A program made the translations under genes and the position numbers. Below are positions 8,442 to 16,067 of a DNA stretch of 64,000 nt, piece after piece. Each line of letters starts with the position of its first letter. The first letter of the stretch is position 1. The stretch comes from Arenibacter sp. 6A1 (lineage in GTDB: Bacteria > Bacteroidota > Bacteroidia > Flavobacteriales > Flavobacteriaceae), in assembly GCF_012272855.1 (NCBI RefSeq), contig NZ_JAAXCQ010000002.1, positions 248,001 to 312,000 on the forward strand, given 5' to 3'. The notes under the pieces were generated by a model that saw only the letters and a program-made list of their open reading frames with translations, was not told where the DNA came from and made no database searches.

Positions 8442-10577
8442 TTATTGGTGGTTAAGGTAACTATTCTCATAAATAAACTTACCCCAAACTTTATATCCCT
8501 CCGGTAACAAATGAATTCCGTCATTAGAATAATAGGCCGTTTTTAAAAAGCCCTTATCGTCCGAAAAAGTATCCAAAAGATTGTAATAAGCGATATTCCT
8601 TTGCTTTCCTAATTTCTTTATCTGGGCATGGATATCATCGTATTTTTCGCGTCTATCTGTATTCGGTTCCATGCCTGTAGGCAAAGGACCGAACAACATT
8701 ATTCTTGTGGTCGGCAAAAATTTTTCTTGAATGGCTTGTACCACTTCCTTAATTCCATCGGCGATTTCAGAAGCCGTATTACTCCCAAAATTATTAACCC
8801 CGATCGCCAGTACGATCACCTTTGGATTTGCAGCTTCATAATTGCCTTTTTTAATACGATATAAAATGTGCTGGGTTCGATCTCCTGAAATACCTGCACC
8901 GATCCAGTTTAAATCTTTAAAGTACACTGCTGCAGCTTCCCTGCCAGGGGCATAGGTAACATTGGGTCTAATGCCACCCCATCCTTGGGTTATGGAATTC
9001 CCGATAAGAAGTACATCTATCTCCTTATTGGCCTTACATAAAGAATCTATATCCTGACTTTGGGCCCACCAATCTTTCCCTACTGTCCAGCCTGCGGCCG
9101 ACCTATATTCTGCCGAAGGGGCAGCTATGGCAGCAAAATTCATTTTTTGATTCGTAGCCCTGAGAATGAAATCGACAATGGGAGTAGGGTTTTCCAAGCT
9201 ATGTGGATGGTGCCCAATGCCTTTTTTGTAAATCACTTCTATTGCTCCCCCATGTGCTGTGATGCCTTCTGCAAAAACCTTCGTATTTTCATCAATAGGA
9301 ACCACCTCATCGGCAGCCCCGCAAACATGTAACATAGGGTAGCCCCCTTTTGCTATTGATTTTATCTTATGGATTGGATCGGCTTTAAAATTAGTTACAT
9401 CTTTTTCTGTTTTAAGAGAATACACCTTTTTAAGTGCCTCCCAGTCGACACTACTACCGTTGCCTTTACCTTGTCCTCTAGGCCAACTTTGAACATCTAG
9501 AACGGGAGCATCGGCATATATGCAGGCTACCTTTTTAGGATTCTTTTCTGCCCAATTATAGGCAATCAGTCCTCCTCGGCTCATCCCTTCCAAGACCACT
9601 TTTTTAGATAGTCCAGCTTTGGTCATAAACGTATAAAAATCATCCCAACGCTCCATGGCCATCGAACTTCCATATAAATCGGCTACATCACAATAAGCGA
9701 TATGAAACCCACGTTCTAACAAAGCTATATCTGTTTGAGGCTCATGCCCCCAGAATCTTGCTCGTAACACCCATGGCTTACCAGCGGCAGTTCTTTTAGG
9801 CTGAACCACTTTAGAAGGAATGCCTTTATATTCAAAATTAGTTTGACGGTACCCATAAAAATTTTGGGTTACCCGATTTTTTATCACCTCAGATTTTAAA
9901 ATATCGATACTACGACTTTCTTCAAGCATCACCGTTTCATAAAGCCGGTTTGCAATAACAGTCGCCCCCAAAGAAGATGGATGCACTGTATCTGGCAATA
10001 AATTAGGTTGATCTATAAATAGTTGATATAGATCTATCACTTCGGATGCTGTACTATATGCCACTGTTTGGGTAAGTGGTACTATTTTATTTTTGATCAC
10101 CTCATTCCAAATGCCAGTGGTATCGGTCGTAAAGGCCGGCAATGGCAGAAGGAGAACAATCCTCGCTTCTTCATTGACTTCTTTAAAGCTATGGATCAAT
10201 TGAGTGTAATCATTCGTAAAATCGGCCAAATATTCCCGATTTTGTACCTTACTGTCATTGGTCCCCAATTTTATAAATACAATGTCCGGTTTAAATTCAA
10301 GGGCTTTGGCATAAGCATCGGTTTCTATATATGGTAAGTCCCCTTTTTGCAAAAGCGTTCTTCCGCTAACCCCAAAATTCCGAACCTCGTAAGCGGTTCC
10401 CAATAATGCTTGTAGTTGTGCTGGATAGGAATTCTTCTCTCTATTGGCAACCTTATACCCATAGGTTATACTGTTTCCTACGCAGGCAATTCTTATAGGC
10501 TCCTGAGGGGTCGCCCAAGAAGTCTCCATCATTAGAAACAAACCTAAAACCAATAAGAGCAATTTATTTTTTCCCAT
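8442..10577 (-). CDS. Three-domain esterase: SGNH hydrolase / alpha-beta hydrolase / SGNH hydrolase
   Basis: 711 aa with an N-terminal signal peptide. Domain 1 (about 27-220) is an SGNH/GDSL hydrolase: CVGNSITYG holds the nucleophile Ser, LGTNDSK is block III and DTVHPSSLG holds the Asp/His pair. Domain 2 (about 235-480) is an alpha/beta hydrolase with the elbow EGMSRGG, a likely Asp in CGAADEVVP and a likely His in GIGHHPHS. Domain 3 (about 505-711) is a second SGNH unit with LIGNSITQG, GVNNFGS and NDGIHLLPEG. All three active sites look intact. A secreted enzyme with three esterase centres could strip several ester groups (acetyl or other) from one polymer. Its start codon overlaps the upstream sulfatase stop by one base. 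Confidence 0.88.
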   Translation of the reverse strand: MGKNKLLLLVLGLFLMMETSWATPQEPIRIACVGNSITYGYKVANREKNSYPAQLQALLGTAYEVRNFGVSGRTLLQKGDLPYIETDAYAKALEFKPDIVFIKLGTNDSKVQNREYLADFTNDYTQLIHSFKEVNEEARIVLLLPLPAFTTDTTGIWNEVIKNKIVPLTQTVAYSTASEVIDLYQLFIDQPNLLPDTVHPSSLGATVIANRLYETVMLEESRSIDILKSEVIKNRVTQNFYGYRQTNFEYKGIPSKVVQPKRTAAGKPWVLRARFWGHEPQTDIALLERGFHIAYCDVADLYGSSMAMERWDDFYTFMTKAGLSKKVVLEGMSRGGLIAYNWAEKNPKKVACIYADAPVLDVQSWPRGQGKGNGSSVDWEALKKVYSLKTEKDVTNFKADPIHKIKSIAKGGYPMLHVCGAADEVVPIDENTKVFAEGITAHGGAIEVIYKKGIGHHPHSLENPTPIVDFILRATNQKMNFAAIAAPSAEYRSAAGWTVGKDWWAQSQDIDSLCKANKEIDVLLIGNSITQGWGGIRPNVTYAPGREAAAVYFKDLNWIGAGISGDRTQHILYRIKKGNYEAANPKVIVLAIGVNNFGSNTASEIADGIKEVVQAIQEKFLPTTRIMLFGPLPTGMEPNTDRREKYDDIHAQIKKLGKQRNIAYYNLLDTFSDDKGFLKTAYYSNDGIHLLPEGYKVWGKFIYENSYLNHQ

Positions 10578-12040
10578 TATATCAAATCATAAATAGGTTT
10601 TAAATCGAGTTCATCGCCCATCTTTACCTGTAATAGCATTAATTCCTTAAAAAGGAGTTTTATTTGGGCTGTGTTTTCCGGTGCTTCCGCTATATTGTTT
10701 AATTCCTGAGGGTCTTTTTTAAGATTGTAAAGCAAGATATTCCCAGACTTTGGGTACACAATGAGTTTATATCCGTCCTTTCGGATCATCCGTTGGGACG
10801 CCTTTTCATAGGCCCCATAAATAGCGTTATAATCGGCTGTGCTTTCCGAATTTTTCACCAACCTCATAAGGCTATTGAATTCTACATAGGTAGGTTTCTC
10901 TACGCCCGCCAAATCTAGTGCCGTTGCCATAATATCTTGTAAATAAACATCGGAGTCAACTTTTTTGTCTGCCGGAATATCCGGACCTATAACCATTAAA
11001 GGCACCCTTACGCTATGATCGTACATATTCTGTTTGCCCATAAGGCCATGTTCTCCACAAGCCAATCCATGGTCAGAGGAGTAAAAAATATAGGTGTTTT
11101 CTTTTTGACCACTTTTTTCCAAAGCCGCCATAATATCTTTAAGTTGATCGTCTAAATGGGAAGTAATCGCATAATATTCCTGTCTATTTACCTGGACAGC
11201 ATATTCGGTTCTAGGAAAAGGCGCCAATTTCTCGTCCCTTAAATTTGGTCCCGCCCCCATCGTTTCCGCAAAAGGATAAAGCGGCATATAACTATCTGGC
11301 ACCTTAATATTTTCGAGAGGATACCTATCTACATATTCCTTGGGTGCCTGTCTTGGATCATGGGGGGCATTAAAGGCTACGTACATAAAAAATGGTTTTT
11401 TCCGAATCGCTGCGCTATCTAAAAATGCCACGGCATCGTCTTTGACCAGTTCGCTCCAGTGCCTGCCTCCCTGCCAATACCCTCCAAACTCTTTTTTCCA
11501 TGGCTTCCAAGTAGTATCGTTGACACTTTTCGGTCTATTATATCCTTCCGGAGTATCATGTGGCATTCCGCGAAGCACATGACCTACATAGTTGAAAATA
11601 TCCTTGGGTTTTGCCTCTACATGCCATTTCCCTGTCATATAGGTATCATAACCGGCCGTCTGCATTAACCGCGGCCAGGTTTTATCGACCTCTAAATTTT
11701 GAGCGTATTGATGTGAAATTTGTTGGGCCCTCCATAAGGACCGGCCACTTATAATCATAGCTCTCGAAGCTACGCAAATAGCCCCGTTCCATCCGCCCAT
11801 ATTGTATGCGTGTGTAAAAGTAGTACCTTCCGTTACAAACTTATCCATGGTAGGGGTTTGAACCTCTGGATTCCCCAATGCATGTACATCCTTAAAACTC
11901 TGGTCGTCGGAAAATAGAAAAATAATATTTGGTTTGCCTTTATTTTTTCCGTTTTCGGCAATATCCTTCCTACTGTTCCCATTTTTACATGAAGACAGTA
12001 GTATACCTATACAGAACAGTAGAAAGAAATTCCTTGCCAT
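10577..12040 (-). CDS. S1-family sulfatase, lipoprotein, with CxAxR active site
   Basis: 487 aa. The lipoprotein signal ends LLSSC (Cys18). SDDQ at residues 44-47 starts the metal site. The formylglycine Cys is residue 89 in C-V-A-S-R, that is CxAxR with Ala where the other sulfatases here have Pro. TGKWHVEA, NAPHDPRQAP, SSDHG and GLMGKQNMYDHSVRVP follow in normal order, and the length is usual. The pattern resembles the iduronate-2-sulfatase / N-sulfohydrolase / choline-sulfatase side of the S1 family, but substrate cannot be assigned. The stop overlaps the start of the triple esterase by one base, and GH109 lies 10 bp upstream, so expression as part of the long minus-strand operon is likely. 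Confidence 0.93.
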   Translation of the reverse strand: MARNFFLLFCIGILLSSCKNGNSRKDIAENGKNKGKPNIIFLFSDDQSFKDVHALGNPEVQTPTMDKFVTEGTTFTHAYNMGGWNGAICVASRAMIISGRSLWRAQQISHQYAQNLEVDKTWPRLMQTAGYDTYMTGKWHVEAKPKDIFNYVGHVLRGMPHDTPEGYNRPKSVNDTTWKPWKKEFGGYWQGGRHWSELVKDDAVAFLDSAAIRKKPFFMYVAFNAPHDPRQAPKEYVDRYPLENIKVPDSYMPLYPFAETMGAGPNLRDEKLAPFPRTEYAVQVNRQEYYAITSHLDDQLKDIMAALEKSGQKENTYIFYSSDHGLACGEHGLMGKQNMYDHSVRVPLMVIGPDIPADKKVDSDVYLQDIMATALDLAGVEKPTYVEFNSLMRLVKNSESTADYNAIYGAYEKASQRMIRKDGYKLIVYPKSGNILLYNLKKDPQELNNIAEAPENTAQIKLLFKELMLLQVKMGDELDLKPIYDLI

Positions 12041-12050
12041 AGTCCTTGTC

Positions 12051-13460
12051 CTATAAATCTTCCATTATCCCTAGGCGTCTTTCTTCTTGCCATTTCCCTC
12101 TTGTAAAATCAGGGAATTTTACTGGAATGTTCCCTAATTCTATAGAGATACCAGACAGTGGTGTTACCACGGACCAATCTGCAGCATCGTACACATCCTG
12201 ATCTAAGGCCTTTCCGTTGTTAAAACAATCTATCAGCCTGTACAACATTATAAAGTCCATTCCTCCATGGCCACCATGTAGTTTTATTTCTTCTTTTAAG
12301 TGGTCCCAAATGGGGTGCTTATACTTGTCCATATACGCTTTATACTCAGCTTCTTTTAGCCAATCGTGTCCTTTGCCGGCAATACTTAATCGGCTTGGGT
12401 ACCCTTCGTGATACGCTTTGGTCCCAGAAAGGGCATTGATACGGCTATAGGGTCTAGGAGAAACCACATCGTGCTGTAACATAATAGACCTGCCTTTTGC
12501 GGTTTGAATAAGGGTCGTATTCATATCGCCATGGGCAAATTTGTTACGATTAAAGAATTCATTATCAGATTCCACCGTTTTTGCATACTCAGACAAGCTA
12601 GCTTCTAAAGAACTCATGGACACCAAATGCCCAAAACGGTCTCCTCTTCCTACTCCCATATACTGAGCCACAGGCCCTAGGCCGTGGGTAGGATAAAGGT
12701 TGCCATCATATTTTTCGTTATGTTTTAATCGCCATTGTTGGTAATAGGCATTTTGACTAAACATCAAATCTTTTAGGTCGTGAATATAAGCTGCTTCTCC
12801 ATGGGTTAGGGTACCAAATACTCCTTGCTCTACCATTTGTAAAATGGTCAGTTCCTCGTTGCCATAACAAACATTTTCCAACATCATACAGTTACGTTGG
12901 GTTTCTTCGGCGGTATCAACCAATTTCCAGCAGTCTTCTACTGTATAGGCTGCAGGCACCTCCAAGGCTACGTGTTTACCTTGTTGCATGGCGTAGACAC
13001 TCATAGGAACGTGGTCTTCCCATGGGGTAGAAATGATGACAAGGTCTATATTATCTTGACGTAACATTTCTTTCCATGCATCTTTGCTTCCACTATATTT
13101 TTTTACTTTTTTATTACCTTTCGACTTTAAAAAGTCCACCGATTTTTGAGCCACCGCATCTCGGATATCGCAAATTGCGACTACTTCGGCCTTTGGGTCT
13201 AAGGCGGCAATTTGTTTTACATGACTAGCCCCTCTCATTCCAACACCTATGAAAGCAACTTTAACTTTTTCTATAGGGGCTACTTTTAACCCTATAACAG
13301 ACTTCCCTAAAACGGGTCTTGGTGCTGATATTTTTTCTACCGTTTCCGTGGCGTTGGCCCTAGAATAGGTTGCTACTCCTGGTAGCCCCATAAACGCGCC
13401 TACCAAGGCCGAAGACCTTAAGAATTTCCTTCTGTTAAAATTGCTTTCAGATGTGCTCAT
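12051..13460 (-). CDS. GH109-type NAD-dependent glycosidase (Gfo/Idh/MocA fold), Tat-exported
   Basis: 469 aa. A twin-arginine signal (NRRKFLRSSALVGAF) is followed by the Rossmann motif FIGVGMRG and a GFO_IDH_MocA domain. The later blocks WRLKHN, YPTHGLGPVAQ, NRNKFAHGDMN, HGGHGGMDF and DQDVYDAADWS are those of GH109, which hydrolyses alpha-N-acetylgalactosaminides by an NAD-dependent oxidation-elimination mechanism. Tat export fits, because cofactor is loaded before secretion. In this locus it may remove an alpha-linked HexNAc, or have another specificity, since the family is only partly characterised. A non-GH oxidoreductase is possible, but the match to GH109 blocks is strong. Four copies of a heptamer lie just upstream of its start. 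Confidence 0.85.
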   Translation of the reverse strand: MSTSESNFNRRKFLRSSALVGAFMGLPGVATYSRANATETVEKISAPRPVLGKSVIGLKVAPIEKVKVAFIGVGMRGASHVKQIAALDPKAEVVAICDIRDAVAQKSVDFLKSKGNKKVKKYSGSKDAWKEMLRQDNIDLVIISTPWEDHVPMSVYAMQQGKHVALEVPAAYTVEDCWKLVDTAEETQRNCMMLENVCYGNEELTILQMVEQGVFGTLTHGEAAYIHDLKDLMFSQNAYYQQWRLKHNEKYDGNLYPTHGLGPVAQYMGVGRGDRFGHLVSMSSLEASLSEYAKTVESDNEFFNRNKFAHGDMNTTLIQTAKGRSIMLQHDVVSPRPYSRINALSGTKAYHEGYPSRLSIAGKGHDWLKEAEYKAYMDKYKHPIWDHLKEEIKLHGGHGGMDFIMLYRLIDCFNNGKALDQDVYDAADWSVVTPLSGISIELGNIPVKFPDFTRGKWQEERRLGIMEDL

Positions 13461-13483
13461 AATGATTGGTTTTTTAACGTATT

Positions 13484-13511
13484 AGTATTTGGTATTTGGT
13501 ATTTAGTATTT
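13484..13511. repeat. Tandem heptamer repeat, four copies of RGTATTT
   Basis: Four head-to-tail 7-bp units (AGTATTT, GGTATTT, GGTATTT, AGTATTT) fill half of the 54-bp gap between the FAH-family gene and the GH109 gene. They sit 24-51 bp upstream of the GH109 ATG on its coding strand side. Confidence 0.9.
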
Positions 13512-13514
13512 TGA

Positions 13515-14369
13515 TTATTGATATGCTTTTGCTGTTTGTTTAGAGGTTCCTAATCCTTCGATTCCCAACTCTACCACATCTCCGGCTTTTAAATATTTAG
13601 GAGGATTAAATCCAAGACCTACTCCAAACGGAGTTCCTGTAGAAATAATATCCCCTGGCAATAAGGTCATGAACTGGCTGATATAACTCACTACCTCTTG
13701 TACGTTAAATATAAAGTCGGATGTACTACTATCTTGTACGGTTTCCCCGTTCAATTTTAACCATAGGTGTAAATTGTTAGGATCCTTAATCTCTTCCTTA
13801 GTGGCGATAAAAGGTCCTAGAGGCGCAAAAGTATCACAGCTCTTTCCTTTTACCCATTGCCCTTCTCTTTCTATTTGAAAAGCTCTTTCACTATAGTCGT
13901 TATGCAACACATAGCCCGCCACGTGATCTAAGGCATTTTCTTCAGAAACGTACGATGCTTTTTTCCCGATTACGATTGCCAATTCTACTTCCCAGTCTGT
14001 TTTTTCGCTTCCCTTAGGAATGATCAAATCGTCATTAGGCCCTACGATGGCCGATGTAGCTTTAAAGAACAATACCGGCTCCTTAGGTACTGCCATACCA
14101 CTTTCTGCCGCATGCTTTGCATAGTTAAGACCTACACATACTATTTTGGAAGGTCTTACCAAAGGGGCTCCCAATCTCACATTATTATCCACAACAGGAC
14201 AAGTACTCGCATTATCGGCCAACCAAGTTTTTAATCGCTCTAATCCATCTCCTCCAAAAAAATCTTCGGTATAATCCTGTCCAAAAGCGGACACATCCAA
14301 GCGCTTACCATCTTCCAATTGCACTCCTGGTTTCTCACTGCCTACAGCACCAAATCTTATTAATTTCAT
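13515..14369 (-). CDS. FAH-family hydrolase, probable 2,4-diketo-3-deoxy-L-fuconate hydrolase
   Basis: 284 aa, cytosolic (no signal peptide). The N-terminal domain (MKLIRFGAVGSEKPGV) and the catalytic fold (KIVCVGLNYAKHAAESG, DWEVELAIVIG, HNDYSERAFQ, KSCDTFAPLGP, STGTPFGVG) are those of fumarylacetoacetate hydrolases, with the acidic metal ligands in place. Homologues are often labelled ureidoglycolate lyase. The presence of L-fuconate dehydratase and two SDRs in the same strand run points to the last step of the non-phosphorylative L-fucose pathway, splitting 2,4-diketo-3-deoxy-L-fuconate into pyruvate and L-lactate. Family is firm; the exact substrate is inferred from context. The 107-bp gap upstream is one of the larger ones in the cluster. 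Confidence 0.88.
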   Translation of the reverse strand: MKLIRFGAVGSEKPGVQLEDGKRLDVSAFGQDYTEDFFGGDGLERLKTWLADNASTCPVVDNNVRLGAPLVRPSKIVCVGLNYAKHAAESGMAVPKEPVLFFKATSAIVGPNDDLIIPKGSEKTDWEVELAIVIGKKASYVSEENALDHVAGYVLHNDYSERAFQIEREGQWVKGKSCDTFAPLGPFIATKEEIKDPNNLHLWLKLNGETVQDSSTSDFIFNVQEVVSYISQFMTLLPGDIISTGTPFGVGLGFNPPKYLKAGDVVELGIEGLGTSKQTAKAYQ

Positions 14370-14476
14370 TTCCTTGTTATTTAAATTTGAATTCGTATTA
14401 ACTTTTGTTCTTTCCGGAAGTCCCTGCGTCTAGCATTGCTTCCTTTTATTTTGTGACCAAGAGCATATTAAAGGCC

Positions 14477-16063
14477 TTACTTTTCATTAAACACCTCTAA
14501 TTGTTTCCATTGTTTACTTCCGTATCCTTCTGGCTCATTTGTTTGCCTTTCCCCTTTAGTACTTCTACCATTTTCGATATAGGATTTCATCAGCACTGTT
14601 AAGGACGATTCTATCTCCGGAAAATCCCCATAAAGATTCTTTTGTTCTTGGGGGTCATTATCTAAGTCGTACAGCTGAAAAGGAGGTAGGTTGGCCAATC
14701 CTTCGCTTTTGGGTTTTGGAGCACTCCAGCCACCAGAATCTGCTGCAAAAATCATTTTCCATTTTCCTTTTCGGATCGCAAAACTACCATTGATAGAATG
14801 ATGTACTGTAGCTTCCCTCTCAAAGTATGGTGAGTTGTTGTCTAGTAGTACAGGAAGCATAGAAAAACTATCTTCCCCTTCCTCGTCTTTTAAATCAACA
14901 CCCACAATATCTGCACAGGTAGCCAAAAAATCTGTGGTACAAATTGTTTGATCTGCTATGGTCGCCGCCTTAATTTTCGCCGGCCACTTTACTATAAAAG
15001 GCACTCGGTGTCCTCCCTCAAAAATATCGGCTTTATGTCCCCTATAAATTCCGCTAGGACTATGGCCCTTACTCAACATTTCGTTAATATCGGCGGCTGG
15101 GGAACAACCATTGTCACTGGTAAAGACCACCAAAGTATTTTCTTCTATTCCGGCTTCTTTTAGCACCGCATTCAATTGCCCCATATAAGCGTCTATCAAC
15201 ATCATAAAATCACCATAGGGATTCAACTCACTTTTTCCTGCCCATTCTTCGGTAGGTAAAATTGGGGTGTGGGGAGATGGCAATGCCAAATACAAAAAGA
15301 ACGGTTGTTCCTCCTTGGATTTGTCCTTGATATATTTAAAGGAGCGTCGAAAAAAGTTAGGAGTAACGTCCTCAAAATCGAAATCTTTGGCGGTTGGCCC
15401 CTTTCGCCACCACCCATATTTATCGGTACTCTCCGTAATCGTATCGGGCACCATGGTGGGCATCCCGTTTTCTACGTATACATAGGGCGCCATGTCCAAG
15501 GAACCACTATGTCCATAGGAATAGGAAAACCCAAGATCGTTGGGCGAATTTGTTACTGGTTTGGAAAAATCTATATTGTCAAAATCCTTGGCGTCCCAGC
15601 CATCTCCGGAAATAACTTTTGGATCTTTAAGGGCCCAATCCCATCCTAGATGCCATTTGCCTATAAAGGCCGTTGCATACCCTTCTTTTTGCAATAGGGA
15701 AGCTACCGTAGTGCGGGTCGTGGGAATAAGGGCATTGGAATTCCCTGTGAGCACACTGCTTTTTAAAGGACTTCTCCAATTGTACCTTCCGGTAAGGATA
15801 CCATAACGGGTAGGGGTACATACCGCTGAGGAGGTATGGGCATCCGTAAACCTCATCCCCTCCGATGCCAGTTGGTCTAAGTGGGGCGTCCTTATTTTTC
15901 CTTCAGGATTATAGGCTTGAATATCGCCATAGCCCAAATCGTCGGCGAGCACATAAATAATATTGGGACGTTTTTCTACTTCGGTCTTCTCATTACATCC
16001 TACCAAAAATAGCCCTAAAAGAAGGAGAAGTAAATTAACTATATTATTAAACCTTGATTTCAT
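14477..16063 (-). CDS. S1-family sulfatase, lipoprotein
   Basis: The ATG at 16,063 is preferred to one 57 bp upstream because it starts directly with the lipoprotein signal (FLVGC, Cys23) and leaves a 4-bp gap to the preceding gene instead of an overlap. The protein is then 528 aa. The metal pair DD is at 41-42 and the formylglycine Cys is 82 in C-T-P-T-R, followed by YGILTGRYNWRS. GKWHLGWDW, LPSPHTP, TSDNGCSP and GHKADIFEGGHRVPFIVKWP complete the active site. The arrangement recalls arylsulfatase A-like exo-sulfatases. It should act on the sulfated fucose polymer in the periplasm or at the surface. Confidence 0.94.
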   Translation of the reverse strand: MKSRFNNIVNLLLLLLGLFLVGCNEKTEVEKRPNIIYVLADDLGYGDIQAYNPEGKIRTPHLDQLASEGMRFTDAHTSSAVCTPTRYGILTGRYNWRSPLKSSVLTGNSNALIPTTRTTVASLLQKEGYATAFIGKWHLGWDWALKDPKVISGDGWDAKDFDNIDFSKPVTNSPNDLGFSYSYGHSGSLDMAPYVYVENGMPTMVPDTITESTDKYGWWRKGPTAKDFDFEDVTPNFFRRSFKYIKDKSKEEQPFFLYLALPSPHTPILPTEEWAGKSELNPYGDFMMLIDAYMGQLNAVLKEAGIEENTLVVFTSDNGCSPAADINEMLSKGHSPSGIYRGHKADIFEGGHRVPFIVKWPAKIKAATIADQTICTTDFLATCADIVGVDLKDEEGEDSFSMLPVLLDNNSPYFEREATVHHSINGSFAIRKGKWKMIFAADSGGWSAPKPKSEGLANLPPFQLYDLDNDPQEQKNLYGDFPEIESSLTVLMKSYIENGRSTKGERQTNEPEGYGSKQWKQLEVFNEK

Positions 16064-16067
16064 TTTA

